Positions 18,380-29,353 of a stretch of 64,000 nucleotides of DNA are shown piece after piece. The stretch is from Catellatospora sp. KI3 (GTDB taxonomy: Bacteria; Actinomycetota; Actinomycetes; Mycobacteriales; Micromonosporaceae), in contig NZ_JASAMB010000008.1 of the NCBI RefSeq assembly GCF_029948125.1, positions 62,001 through 126,000 on the forward strand. Reading direction: 5' to 3'. The notes under the pieces are model-generated. The model made no database searches and was not told the DNA's origin. It saw nothing but the letters and a program-made list of their open reading frames with translations. A program made the translations under genes and the position numbers. How positions within the stretch are numbered: the stretch's first letter is position 1; every line of letters starts with the position of its first letter.

Positions 18380-19695
18380 GGGCGGTGCTGGCCCGCGGCA
18401 CGCTCGCGGTGACCTCCATGGTGGCGCTGGCGTTCCTGGTGCCGCTGGCGCTGGTGACCAAGCAGATCGCCGCCGACCGGGCCCTGGTGGACGCCCGGCA
18501 GCAGGCCGCCGCCGCGGTCACCGCGATGACCGTCGCCGCCGACCGGGCCGAACTGGCCCGCGCCGTCGCCGCCACCGTCGCCTGGCCGCAGCACCGGATG
18601 GCGGTGCACCTGCCCGACGGGGCCCCGCTGGGCGCGACCCACGCCCGCCCCGAGGACGTCGCCCTCGCCGCGGCGCGGGGCGGGGCGCTGACCGCCGACG
18701 TCACGGGCGGGGTGGTGCTGCTGCAGCCCGCGGCGCTGGACGGCGGACGTACCGCGGTGGTGGAGGTGTTCGTGCCCGCCGGTGAGCTGACCCGGGGCGT
18801 GTCCACCGCCTGGTGGTCCATGGGGGTGCTCGCGACGCTGCTGGCCGCCGCGTCGATGGTGCTGGCCGACCGGCTCGGCGCCCGCGTCGTGCGCGCCACC
18901 CGCTCGCTGGCCACCGCTTCCCGCGCCATCGGCGCCGGCGACCTGACCGTACGCGTGCAGCCCGACGGGCCGCCCGACCTGGTCGACGTCGGCGAGGCGT
19001 TCAACGCCATGGCCGACCGCCTCAACGCCGTCATCGACGACGAGCGCGAACGGGCCGCCGACCTGTCGCACCGGCTGCGTACCCCGCTGACCGCGCTGCG
19101 CCTGGACACCGACGCGCTGCCGCCCGGCCCGGCCAGCGACCGGATGCGCCAGGCGGTGGAGGCGCTCGACGCCGAGATCGACGCCATCATCGCCGGCGCC
19201 CGGCGTACCGTCGCCGAGCGCGCCGCCGAGCAGACCGACCTCGTGGACGTGGTCGCCGACCGGCTGGCCTTCTGGTCCGTGCTCGCCGAGGACCACGGCC
19301 GCCCCTGGCAGGTGCACGGCGCCGACGGCCCGGTCTGGCTGCAGGTGCCCCGCGCCGAGGTGATCGGGGCCGTGGACGCCCTGGTCGGCAACATCTTCCG
19401 GCACACGCCGCAGGGCACCGGCTTCCGCCTTCAGGTGACCGGCAGCGGCCTGGTGGTCGAGGACGCGGGCCCCGGCATCGCCGACCCCGAGGCCGCGCTG
19501 CGGCGGGGCGTGAGCGGCGGCGGCTCCACCGGCCTGGGCCTGGACATCGTGGTACGGGTCGCCCGCCAGGCCGGCGGCGCGGTCACCGTCGACCGCAGCG
19601 ACCTCGGCGGCGCCCGCATCACGGTCACCCTCGCCCCGGTCCCCGCCACGACGCCCCCCGCCCCCACCCGCTTCCGCCGCGGCCTCCCCACCTGA
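18376..19695 (+). CDS. Sensor histidine kinase partner of the upstream regulator
   Basis: 439 aa. Membrane helices at about 8-27 and 142-162 enclose a roughly 115-residue extracytoplasmic sensor region. A HAMP domain follows (about 163-215). The H box DLSHRLRTPL places the phosphorylated histidine at 232. N339 in VGNIFRHTPQG marks the N box; DAGPGI and GSTGLGLDIV are the G boxes. GTG start overlapping the regulator stop. The C terminus is Pro/Thr-rich. It is a classical group of actinobacterial HAMP kinases; the ligand cannot be read from sequence. Confidence 0.94.
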   Translation: MRAVLARGTLAVTSMVALAFLVPLALVTKQIAADRALVDARQQAAAAVTAMTVAADRAELARAVAATVAWPQHRMAVHLPDGAPLGATHARPEDVALAAARGGALTADVTGGVVLLQPAALDGGRTAVVEVFVPAGELTRGVSTAWWSMGVLATLLAAASMVLADRLGARVVRATRSLATASRAIGAGDLTVRVQPDGPPDLVDVGEAFNAMADRLNAVIDDERERAADLSHRLRTPLTALRLDTDALPPGPASDRMRQAVEALDAEIDAIIAGARRTVAERAAEQTDLVDVVADRLAFWSVLAEDHGRPWQVHGADGPVWLQVPRAEVIGAVDALVGNIFRHTPQGTGFRLQVTGSGLVVEDAGPGIADPEAALRRGVSGGGSTGLGLDIVVRVARQAGGAVTVDRSDLGGARITVTLAPVPATTPPAPTRFRRGLPT

Positions 19696-19751
19696 CCCAC
19701 CCCCCACCCCCCCCGCACCACCCCACCCCCCGCACCACCCCCACCCCCTTT

Positions 19752-19819
19752 CATCGACGTTGGCCTATTACGAAGACACGTTCGGCGCGCCGGGTCCTCG
19801 TAATAGGCCAACGTCGATG
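19752..19819. repeat. GGCCTAT-family inverted repeat, copy A
   Basis: Arms 19752-19773 and 19798-19819 are a perfect 22-bp inverted repeat (core GACGTTGGCCTATTACGA), extendable to 26 bp with one mismatch. The inner spacer is GC-rich. It lies in a 300-bp gap between the convergent kinase (+) and GH3 (-) genes that otherwise holds C-rich low-complexity sequence. Confidence 0.9.
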
Positions 19820-19885
19820 CCACGTGCACCCCATGCCGCCCTGCCCCGCCCCGCGCCGCCCCGCGCCGCCCCGCCCGTCACGAAA

Positions 19886-19950
19886 ATAGACGCTGGCCTA
19901 TTACGAAGACTGAAACAAGATCAAAGTCAACGTAATAGGCCAACGTCTAT
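19886..19950. repeat. GGCCTAT-family inverted repeat, copy B
   Basis: Arms 19886-19905 and 19931-19950, 20 bp with one mismatch (GACGCTGG against CCAACGTC, permissible as G-U in RNA). The core GGCCTATTACG equals copy A. The spacer (19906-19930) is AT-rich, unlike copy A. The two elements lie 66 bp apart in the same gap. Confidence 0.9.
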
Positions 19951-19995
19951 CGCAGAACGAGGCGGTCGCCCACTCGGGCGCGGCGCAGGCCGCGG

Positions 19996-21555
19996 TCAGG
20001 CGGTGTGGCCCGCCAGCAGCTCCGCCGCCGCCTGGCCGCACACCGCAGCCGCGCCGTACGTCGCCACGTGCGTCCCGCCCACCGGCTCCCCGGCGGGCAC
20101 CCCCATCTCCACCACGACCGTGTCCGGCCGCGCCGCCACCACGCCGTGCAGCAGCTCGCGCAGCCACGGGTGCCGGTGCGGGTCCCGGCACACGAGCACC
20201 GGCGTGCCGCCGTTCAGCCCGGCCAGCACCTCCCCGACCGTGCTCTCCTCGCCCAGCCGCACCACCGTGGTGTCCGGCCGCAGCGCGCGCAGCGGCTCGC
20301 CGACGCCCCACGGGGTGCTGGCCTCGATGGCGAGGTTCGTGGCGGTGGTGAATTCGATGACGTGCGCGGGGCCGGGCAGCGGCAGCCGCTGCTCGCCGCT
20401 GACGCGCAGGGCCCGGCGGGCGGCGTCGAGGCCGACGGTGGGCCGGTTGGCCGCTTCCCACTGGGCGGCGGCGGCGGCGCGGGCCGCGCGCAGCCGGGCG
20501 CTGTCGGCGGCGAACGCGGCGACCCGCTCGGCGGCCTCGACCAGGCGGCTCTCGGGCAGCTGGCCGCTGACCACGGCGTCGACGATGGAGTTGCGCAGCA
20601 GCTCCACGGTGGCCTCGTCGGCCTTCTCACCGCCGACGCAGATGGCGTCGGCGCCCCCGGCGATGGCGAGCACCGCGGCGCCGCCGAGGCCGTACCGCTC
20701 GGAGACGGAGGCCATCTCGATGCCGTCGGTGACGATGAGGCCGGTGAAGCCGAGCTGTTCGCGCAGCAGCTCGACCAGCACGGACGGGCTCATGGTGGCG
20801 GGGCGCTGCTGGTCGAGCGCGGGCACGAGCAGGTGCGCGGTCATGATCGAACGTACGCCCGCGTCGATGGCGGCGCGGAACGGCGGCAGCTCGACCAGCC
20901 CGAGCCGGGCGGCGTCGACCTCGATGACCGGCAGCCCGTGGTGGGAGTCGACGCCGGTGTCGCCGTGGCCGGGGAAGTGCTTGGCGCAGGCGGCCACGCC
21001 GGTGGATTGCAGGCCGCGCACCCAGGCGGCGGTGTGCCGGGCCACCAGGGCCGGGTCGGCGCCGAACGACCGTACCCCGATGACGGGGTTGTTCGGGTTG
21101 TTGTTGACGTCGGCGGTGGGCGCGTAGTTCATGGTGATGCCCGCGGCGGCCAGCTGCGCGCCGATGTCGGCGGCGACGGCCTCGGTCAGCGCCGGGTCGT
21201 CGACGGCGCCGAGGGCGTGGTTGCCGGGGCGGCGGCTGCCGGTGGCCACGTCGAGGCGGGTGACGTCACCGGACTCCTCGTCGACGGCGATGACCAGGTC
21301 GGGGTTCTCGGCGACCAGCGCGGCGGTCAGGGCCGCGAGCTGCACCGGTTCGACGATGTTGCGGGAGAACAGCACGACGCCGCCGAGGCCGTCGTTGAGC
21401 CGCCGGCGCAGCCACTCGGGCGGGGTCGTCCCCACGAACCCGGGCTGCAGGACCGCGTCTGCCAGCCGGAACAGGCCACGGTCGGGCAGCGGACGACGCG
21501 TCCCCGGCGCGGGGACGGCGGGCGCCGGGGACGTGCGGTGATCGGTCGTGGTCAT
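19996..21555 (-). CDS. Glycoside hydrolase family 3 (NagZ-like beta-N-acetylhexosaminidase)
   Basis: 519 aa. The GH3 TIM barrel shows AKHFPGHGDT (191-200) with the DSHHGLP loop carrying the His of the NagZ-type His-Asp dyad, and the nucleophile Asp277 in IVTDGIEM. About 190 residues follow the barrel as a second alpha/beta domain, longer than E. coli NagZ and like Gram-positive family members. No signal peptide is seen, so a cytoplasmic role in recycling GlcNAc-containing fragments is likely. I chose the ATG at 21555; the frame upstream to 21597 runs into the candidate operator. It probably has its own AT-rich regulated promoter. Confidence 0.93.
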   Translation of the reverse strand: MTTTDHRTSPAPAVPAPGTRRPLPDRGLFRLADAVLQPGFVGTTPPEWLRRRLNDGLGGVVLFSRNIVEPVQLAALTAALVAENPDLVIAVDEESGDVTRLDVATGSRRPGNHALGAVDDPALTEAVAADIGAQLAAAGITMNYAPTADVNNNPNNPVIGVRSFGADPALVARHTAAWVRGLQSTGVAACAKHFPGHGDTGVDSHHGLPVIEVDAARLGLVELPPFRAAIDAGVRSIMTAHLLVPALDQQRPATMSPSVLVELLREQLGFTGLIVTDGIEMASVSERYGLGGAAVLAIAGGADAICVGGEKADEATVELLRNSIVDAVVSGQLPESRLVEAAERVAAFAADSARLRAARAAAAAQWEAANRPTVGLDAARRALRVSGEQRLPLPGPAHVIEFTTATNLAIEASTPWGVGEPLRALRPDTTVVRLGEESTVGEVLAGLNGGTPVLVCRDPHRHPWLRELLHGVVAARPDTVVVEMGVPAGEPVGGTHVATYGAAAVCGQAAAELLAGHTA

Positions 21556-21599
21556 GCGCGTGCAGCCCCCCGGTTCGGGTATGGAGAGCCACAACACTA

Positions 21600-21616
21600 T
21601 TACTAAAGTTTACTAA
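21600..21616. promoter_or_regulatory. Candidate operator upstream of the GH3 gene
   Basis: An AT-rich island (21597-21622) in an otherwise GC-rich region contains TTACTAAAGTTTACTAA, on the GH3 strand TTAGTAAACTTTAGTAA, 45 bp before the GH3 start. It is a near-palindrome and also a direct repeat of TTACTAA. Such TTAGnAAA/TTTnCTAA elements resemble ROK-type sugar repressor sites. It overlaps the hisS stop codon. Function is inferred from composition and position only. Confidence 0.5.
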
Positions 21617-22947
21617 TTAAAAGTACCTTCCACCGCGGGGTGCAGATCGCTACTCGGTGGATTCCACTGTCCGGCGGCCGCCTCGACCTGATCGCCCGAG
21701 CGGATGTCCTTCACCGTGTCACCGGCCCCGTCCTGGCCGGGGAACCACACGTACGGGATGCCGCGCCGCTCGGCGAAGCGGATCTGCTTGCCGAACTTGG
21801 CCGCGTTGGGCGAGACCTCGGTGGCGATGCCGCGCGAGCGCAGCGTCGCCGCGATCCGGTCGGCCGCGCGCCGGTCCTCCTCCGCCGCCACCGCGACGAC
21901 CACCACGGTCGGCACCGAGCGGCTCGCGGTCACCGCGTTCTCGCCGAACAGCGCGCCGAGCAGCCGGCTCACGCCGATCGAGAGCCCGACCCCGGGGAAC
22001 CGGTCGTTGCCGGACTCGGCCAGGTTGTCGTAGCGGCCGCCCGAGCAGAGCGAGCCGTAGCGCTCCAGCCCGGCCAGCTGCGTCTCGTACACGGTGCCGG
22101 TGTAGTAGTCCAGGCCCCGGGCGATCTTCAGCTCGGCCCGGCACAGGCCCGGCGAGTGCTCGTTGGCCGCCTCGACGACCGCGGCCAGCTCGGCCAGGCC
22201 CTCCTCCAGCAGCGGATCGGAGACGCCGAGCTTGCCGACCTCGTCCACGAAGGAGGCGTCGTGCGCGGAGATCTCGGCCAGCGCCAGGCACAGCTTCGCC
22301 TGCGACTCGGCCACGCCGAGGGCCGCGAGCTCCGCCGTCACCCCGGCCGGGCCGATCTTGTCGAGCTTGTCCAGCACCCGCATCACGGCCTCGGCGTCCT
22401 CGATGCCGGCGCCGGTGTAGAAGCCCTGCAGCACCTTGCGGTTGTTGACCAGGATGGTCGCCTTCGGCACCGGCAGGCCCGCGAGCGCGTCGCCGATGAC
22501 CAGCGGCAGCTCGGCCTCGTAGTGCGCGGGCAGGGTGTCTCGGTCGACGATGTCGATGTCGGCCTGGATGAACTCGCGGTAGCGGCCCGCCGCCGGGCGC
22601 TCGCCGCGCCACACCTTCTGGATCTGGTACCGGCGGAAGGGGAAGTGCAGCTTGCCCGCGTTCTCCAGCACGAAGCGGGCGAACGGCACGGTCAGGTCGA
22701 AGTGCAGGCCGAGGCTGGCGTCGGAGGCGTCGTTCGGGTCCGCCTGAAGGCGGCGCAGCACGTACACCTCCTTGGAGGTCTCGCCCTTGCGCAGCAGCTG
22801 GTCCAGCGGTTCGACGGCGCGGGTGTCCAGCGAGGCGAAGCCGTAGAGCTCGAAGGTGCGCTGGATGCGCTCGAGGAAGCGCTGCTCGACGATGCGCTGC
22901 GCGGGCAGCCACTCGGGAAAGCCGGACAACGGCATGATCTTGCTCAT
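21613..22947 (-). CDS. hisS: Histidyl-tRNA synthetase
   Basis: 444 aa class II synthetase. Motif 2 region RYQIQKVWRGERPAAGRYREF and the histidine-specific segments ARGLDYYTGTVYE and CSGGRYDNL are present, with a C-terminal anticodon-binding domain (VVVVAVAAEED onward). ATG start at 22947 (MSKIMPLSGFPEWLPA). It is 36 bp downstream of the MBL-fold hydrolase gene and on the same strand, the order also found at M. tuberculosis Rv2580c-Rv2581c. Confidence 0.96.
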   Translation of the reverse strand: MSKIMPLSGFPEWLPAQRIVEQRFLERIQRTFELYGFASLDTRAVEPLDQLLRKGETSKEVYVLRRLQADPNDASDASLGLHFDLTVPFARFVLENAGKLHFPFRRYQIQKVWRGERPAAGRYREFIQADIDIVDRDTLPAHYEAELPLVIGDALAGLPVPKATILVNNRKVLQGFYTGAGIEDAEAVMRVLDKLDKIGPAGVTAELAALGVAESQAKLCLALAEISAHDASFVDEVGKLGVSDPLLEEGLAELAAVVEAANEHSPGLCRAELKIARGLDYYTGTVYETQLAGLERYGSLCSGGRYDNLAESGNDRFPGVGLSIGVSRLLGALFGENAVTASRSVPTVVVVAVAAEEDRRAADRIAATLRSRGIATEVSPNAAKFGKQIRFAERRGIPYVWFPGQDGAGDTVKDIRSGDQVEAAAGQWNPPSSDLHPAVEGTFN

Positions 22948-22983
22948 GAAAGTCTGCTCCTGAGGAAAGGAAGGTCGCGCGGT

Positions 22984-23673
22984 CTACAGGCCGCGGCGGG
23001 GTCCGGGCGAACCCAGACCGCGCAGCCAGGGGTTGTGCGCGCGTTCGCGGCCGATGGTGGTGGAAGGGCCATGGCCGGGCAGCACGACGGTCTCGTCGGC
23101 CAGCGTCAGCACCTTGTCGCGCAGGCTCGCCGCCATCAGCGCGTCGCTGCCGCCCGGCAGGTCGGTGCGGCCGATGCCGTCGCGGAACAGCACGTCACCC
23201 GAGAAGCAGGTGGGTTCGCCGTCCGCTCCGGGCATCCGGAACATCACCGACCCGCCGGTATGGCCCGGCGCATGGTCGACGGTGATCTCCAGCCCGGCCA
23301 GCGACAGCACGGCGCCGTCCTTGAGCTCGGCGACGTCGTCGGGCTCGGCGTAGGGCAGCCGGCCGCCGAACATGGCGGTCAGATCCATCGACAGCGCCTT
23401 GGCCGGATCGGCCAGCAGCTCCCGGTCGTCCGGGTGGATCCACGCGGTGATCCCGCGCGCGCCGCAGACGGGCGCCACGGAGAAGGTGTGGTCGAGGTGG
23501 CCGTGGGTGAGCATCACGGCGGCGGGCCGCAGCCGGTGCTGGGCCAGGACCTCGTCGAGCCGGTCGACCACCCCGATACCGGGGTCGACCACGACGCACT
23601 GCTCACCGGCGGCGGGGGCGACCACGTAGCAGTTGGTCCCGAAAGCCTGTGCCGGAAAGCCCACGACAAGCAC
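22984..23673 (-). CDS. MBL-fold metallo-hydrolase (glyoxalase II-like)
   Basis: 229 aa. Zinc ligands THGHLDH (56-62), GHTGGS, FSGDVLFRDGIGR and the final His in LPGHGP form the glyoxalase-II-like set. In this family the substrate is usually a glutathione- or mycothiol-type thioester or is unknown. I placed the start at the GTG at 23673, which has GGAAAGGGG 11 nt upstream and begins directly at the fold (VLVVGFPAQAFGTNCYVV); the longer frame to 23730 adds non-family residues. Orthologous to the gene between hisS and ppi in mycobacteria. Confidence 0.92.
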   Translation of the reverse strand: MLVVGFPAQAFGTNCYVVAPAAGEQCVVVDPGIGVVDRLDEVLAQHRLRPAAVMLTHGHLDHTFSVAPVCGARGITAWIHPDDRELLADPAKALSMDLTAMFGGRLPYAEPDDVAELKDGAVLSLAGLEITVDHAPGHTGGSVMFRMPGADGEPTCFSGDVLFRDGIGRTDLPGGSDALMAASLRDKVLTLADETVVLPGHGPSTTIGRERAHNPWLRGLGSPGPRRGL

Positions 23674-23978
23674 GACGACGATCCCCTTTCCACTGGTACG
23701 GACCAGCCTAGTGCGCGTGCCGAACCGCATCCGTCCCGGACACCCACCGGGTTCGTGCGACGCTGCTCACGCCTCGGAAATGATGATCGGTCATGTTCGG
23801 CGGCCTCGCATATCCCTTTCCCAGGGTTTACCCGTACACTCGCTCGGACGTGTGGCGCGGCCCACGCAAACCGTTACGGCAGTGCCGACGGCGCGTGATA
23901 CCGACACACCACCCCTAACGTGATAAAGGTGACACGGTGGCTGTGGCTGCCGCGGTCAATGGTGACAGGAGGAGTCGG
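23674..23978. other. 305-bp divergent intergenic region
   Basis: Between the MBL-fold gene (-) and the first cyclophilin gene (+), so it must contain promoters in both directions. The region is less GC-rich than its surroundings near 23770-23860. I could not assign -35/-10 boxes with confidence and saw no strong hairpin or gene. Confidence 0.5.
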
Positions 23979-24944
23979 GTGGCTTCGAGCAATACCCGGC
24001 AGCGCAAGCTGGCCCGCGCCAAGGTCGACCGGCAACTCGCCCGGCGGGCCGAGACCACGCGCCGCTCGCGGCAGCTCAAGGCGGTCTTCGGCGGTCTGCT
24101 CGCGATCGCGGTCGTCGCGGTCCTGGGCATGTGGAGCTTCGGCGTCTTCGACGCGAAGCCCGCGGAGACTCCGGTCGCCGAGACGTGCACCTGGGATCCG
24201 CGCGACACCGCGGCCAACACGCAGCTCACCGACGTGGGCAAGCCGGCGGCCAACGGCATGCCGACCTCGGGCACCTCGGCGATGACCATCGCGTTCAACA
24301 GCGGCAACGTGGTCGCCAAGCTCGACCGCGACGTCGCCCCGTGCGCCGCGGCCAGCCTGAAGTACCTGGCCGACGCCGGCTACTACAACAACACCAAGTG
24401 CCACGAGATCACCCGTGGCGCCGAGCAGTTCGCGCTGCGCTGCGGCGACAAGTCGGAGTCGGGCAACGGCGGTGCCGCCTACGGCTGGTACCCCGAGAAC
24501 CAGCCCGCCGAGGTCGCCCCGGCCGCGTCGGCCGACCCGTCCGCCGCCCCGTCGGCCAGCGCCTCTGCCGCCGCCTCCGCGGCGCCGAGCGCCTCCCCCA
24601 GCCCGGCCGCCGCGCCGCGCTACAAGGCCGGCACGATCGCGATGCAGCCGACGCTGACCGGCAGCCAGTTCCTGATCTTCTACCAGGACTCGAACAGCAC
24701 CGAGACCTACTCCATCGTGGGTGAGGTGACCGACGGCCTCGACGTGATCAAGAAGATCGCCGAGCAGGGCGCCATCGACAATGGCAACGGCGCCAAGACC
24801 AAGCCGAAGAAGGACGTCGTCATCACCACGCTGACCGTGGTCGACAGCACCTCGCCCTCCCCGTCGGCGCCCGCCTCGCCGCAGGCGTCGGCCAGCGTCG
24901 CCGCCAGCCCCAAGCCCACCGCGTCGGCTTCCACCGCCAGTTGA
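23979..24944 (+). CDS. Membrane-anchored cyclophilin-type PPIase, copy 1 (degenerate)
   Basis: 321 aa. A basic N terminus, one membrane helix at about 31-55, then an exported cyclophilin domain. The usual HR of the active site is replaced: the segment reads TKCHEIT where copy 2 has TKCHRLT, so the catalytic arginine is missing. A 35-residue Ala/Ser/Pro insertion (about 180-214) interrupts the domain, and the C-terminal tail is also Ala/Ser/Pro-rich. GTG start at 23979 with AGGAGGAG upstream. It probably lacks full isomerase activity and may act as a binding protein. Followed after 27 bp by copy 2. Confidence 0.88.
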   Translation: MASSNTRQRKLARAKVDRQLARRAETTRRSRQLKAVFGGLLAIAVVAVLGMWSFGVFDAKPAETPVAETCTWDPRDTAANTQLTDVGKPAANGMPTSGTSAMTIAFNSGNVVAKLDRDVAPCAAASLKYLADAGYYNNTKCHEITRGAEQFALRCGDKSESGNGGAAYGWYPENQPAEVAPAASADPSAAPSASASAAASAAPSASPSPAAAPRYKAGTIAMQPTLTGSQFLIFYQDSNSTETYSIVGEVTDGLDVIKKIAEQGAIDNGNGAKTKPKKDVVITTLTVVDSTSPSPSAPASPQASASVAASPKPTASASTAS

Positions 24945-24971
24945 TCATCAGTTAGCCAGGAGGACAGACCC

Positions 24972-25799
24972 GTGAGTTCCACGATCCAGCGCCAGCGTGC
25001 CGCGGCTCGCGCGCGGCTCGAGCGCCAGATGGGCGAGCGGCTCGAGGAGTCGCGCAAGCGCAAGCAGCGCAACGCCGTGATCGGCGCCGGCCTGGCGCTG
25101 CTGCTGGTGGTCGGCGGTGTGGCGTGGGCAGTGGCCGCCATGTCCGGCGACGACGACAGCACCACCAACCCGGCGGCGGCGCCGAGCCCGGTGGCCCAGC
25201 AGTGCACCTGGTCGCCCGAGGACACGACGGCGAACAAGAACCTGAAGGACGTCGGCACGCCGCCCACCGCGGACATCGCCGACAAGGGCACCCAGACGAT
25301 GACCATCGCCCTGAACTCGGGCACGGTCGAGGTCGAGGTCAACACCGCCAAGGCGCCCTGCACCGCGGCGAGCATGACCTACCTGGCGGGCAAGAAGTTC
25401 TTCGACAACACCAAGTGCCACCGGCTCACCACCGAGGGCATCAAGGTGCTCCAGTGCGGTGACCCGAGCGGCACCGGCATGGGCGGCCCGTCCTACAAGC
25501 TGGCCGAGGAGAACCTGCCCAACGTCACCGACCCGACCACGGCGTACCCGCCCGGCACCATCGCCATGGCGAACACCGGCCAGCCCGGCAGCACCGGCAG
25601 CCAGTTCTTCATCGTGTACGACACCAGCCAGCTCGGTCCGAACTACACCGTGCTCGGCAAGGTCACCAAGGGCCTCGACGTGGTCAAGAAGATCGGCGAG
25701 GCCGGCGCGGTCAAGGACGGCAAGTCCGCACCCGACGGTGAGCCGAAGAACCCGGTCACCATCAGCTCCATCACGGTCACCCCGCCCAGCGCGAGCTGA
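24972..25799 (+). CDS. Membrane-anchored cyclophilin-type peptidyl-prolyl isomerase, copy 2
   Basis: 275 aa. Basic, coiled-coil-like N terminus (QRQRAAARARLERQMGERL), a membrane helix at about 36-58 and a cyclophilin domain with TKCHRLTTEGIKVLQCGDP, where the Arg is the catalytic one, then GTGMGGPSY and GSTGSQFFIVY. This matches active actinobacterial PpiB-type enzymes (M. tuberculosis Rv2582c, next to relA). GTG start with AGGAGGACAG ahead. Likely folds exported proteins. A strong terminator hairpin follows at 25811-25851. Confidence 0.93.
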   Translation: MSSTIQRQRAAARARLERQMGERLEESRKRKQRNAVIGAGLALLLVVGGVAWAVAAMSGDDDSTTNPAAAPSPVAQQCTWSPEDTTANKNLKDVGTPPTADIADKGTQTMTIALNSGTVEVEVNTAKAPCTAASMTYLAGKKFFDNTKCHRLTTEGIKVLQCGDPSGTGMGGPSYKLAEENLPNVTDPTTAYPPGTIAMANTGQPGSTGSQFFIVYDTSQLGPNYTVLGKVTKGLDVVKKIGEAGAVKDGKSAPDGEPKNPVTISSITVTPPSAS

Positions 25800-25810
25800 C
25801 CAGGCACCAC

Positions 25811-25851
25811 ACGAGGAAGGGCGGGCCCGCTGCGGGCCCGCCCTTCCTCGT
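25811..25851 (+). terminator. Strong hairpin terminator after the cyclophilin pair
   Basis: 20-bp arms (ACGAGGAAGGGCGGGCCCGC and its complement at 25832-25851) almost abut, 11 nt after the cyclophilin stop. The tail lacks a U run, as is common in high-GC actinobacteria. Confidence 0.85.
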
Positions 25852-25908
25852 ATCCGGCCTCAGCAGCCCCGGTTCGATCTAGAATGGGGACGAGAGGCAG
25901 GTGCGGAC

Positions 25909-26055
25909 ATGACATTTCTGCTGTGGATCCTCGCCGTCATCCTGGTCGTCGCCGGCATCTTCGCGCTGGTACGGCGCCAGATCCTCTGGGGCATCGTCCT
26001 CATCGTCGTCGGCCTGCTGGTCGGCCCAGGCGGGGTGAGCATCTTCACCCACTGA
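25909..26055 (+). CDS. GPGG-motif small membrane protein
   Basis: 48 aa (MTFLLWILAVILV...). Two hydrophobic segments flank a short basic turn (LVRRQ), then a hydrophobic run ends in GPGG, the signature of a recurrent family of tiny actinobacterial membrane proteins of unknown function. ATG at 25909, with GAGAGGCAGG upstream as ribosome site. It lies between the terminator of the cyclophilin pair and the end of relA and probably has its own promoter. Confidence 0.8.
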   Translation: MTFLLWILAVILVVAGIFALVRRQILWGIVLIVVGLLVGPGGVSIFTH

Positions 26056-26106
26056 CGACCTCGCCCTCCCGCGCTCCCGGGGCCATGCGCCCCGGGCTTA
26101 GGGCAG

Positions 26107-26158
26107 TTTCGGGGAAAGTGCACGAATCACGGACGCGATTCGTGCACTTTCCCCGAAA
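26107..26158. repeat. Perfect 22-bp inverted repeat downstream of relA
   Basis: Arms 26107-26128 (TTTCGGGGAAAGTGCACGAA...) and 26137-26158 are exact reverse complements around an 8-nt loop. Located between the GPGG gene (+) and the relA stop (-), it may be a bidirectional terminator or a dispersed palindrome. The arms are less GC-rich than a typical GC terminator and no U run follows. Confidence 0.85.
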
Positions 26159-26171
26159 ATGTATTCAAGGA

Positions 26172-28646
<2,475 letters not shown>

Positions 28647-28711
28647 CGGCCGCTCCTTCAGAAGAGGTTCGGATAGCCCATGCTACCTGGGATCGTGCCT
28701 GCTGGGTCAGC

Positions 28712-29269
28712 TCAGACCCGCAGCAGTGCGTGTACGGGCCGTCCGGTCAGCCGTTCGCGGCCGTTCAGGAAGCCCAGCTCGATCAGCACCAGGAAGCCGG
28801 AGAGCTGCCCACCGGACCGCTCGACCAGGTCGAGGGTCGCCTCGGCGGTGCCGCCGGTGGCCAGCACGTCATCGACGACCAGCACCCGCTGCCCCGACGT
28901 GAACGCGCCCTCGCTGATCTCCAACGTGGCCTGGCCGTACTCCAGCGCGTACGAGGCCGAGTGGGCGGGTCTGGGCAGTTTGCCCGCCTTGCGCACCGGG
29001 ACGACGCCCTTGCCCGCCGCGTACGCCACCGCGGCGGCGATGACGAAGCCGCGCGCCTCTACGCCCACCACCACGTCGAACGTGTCCGTGCCGTAGTGGC
29101 CCACGATCACGTCGATCAGCTCGCGGAAGGCCGCCCCGTCGGCGAACAGCGGGGTGAGGTCCTTGAACATGACCCCAGGCTGGGGGAAGTCAGGCACGTC
29201 CACGACCAGCTCGGCCACCCGGGCCGCGGTGAGCGGACCACTGTCACCCTGCAGCACATCGTTCGTCAC
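28712..29269 (-). CDS. apt: Adenine phosphoribosyltransferase
   Basis: Salvages adenine to AMP with PRPP. 185 aa. The PRPP loop VLVVDDVLATGGTAEA is at about 127-142 and the family N-terminal PDFPQPGVMFKDLTPL is present, as are GVEARGF and the dimer-loop ARPAHSASYALEYG region. GTG start at 29269. It lies between relA and secF on the same strand, with a hairpin upstream. Confidence 0.96.
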   Translation of the reverse strand: MTNDVLQGDSGPLTAARVAELVVDVPDFPQPGVMFKDLTPLFADGAAFRELIDVIVGHYGTDTFDVVVGVEARGFVIAAAVAYAAGKGVVPVRKAGKLPRPAHSASYALEYGQATLEISEGAFTSGQRVLVVDDVLATGGTAEATLDLVERSGGQLSGFLVLIELGFLNGRERLTGRPVHALLRV

Positions 29270-29303
29270 GCGCTCACCCTAACCGGAACCGTCCGAGAAA
29301 GGG

Positions 29304-29337
29304 ACAGGCCCGGCACCCTGAGGGGTGCCGGGCCTGT
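29304..29337 (-). terminator. Hairpin terminator after secF
   Basis: 15-bp arms (ACAGGCCCGGCACCC and complement) around the loop TGAG, 16 nt beyond the secF stop and before apt. The downstream strand reads CCCTTTCT, a weak pyrimidine tract. It likely ends the yajC-secD-secF operon. Confidence 0.8.
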
Positions 29338-29353
29338 GTGGTAAAACGCGCGG

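Noticed and set aside
19752-19950. tRNA genes or attachment sites in the twin palindromes
   Set aside because: Arms are too long and perfect, with no TPsiC or anticodon pattern; no integrase nearby.
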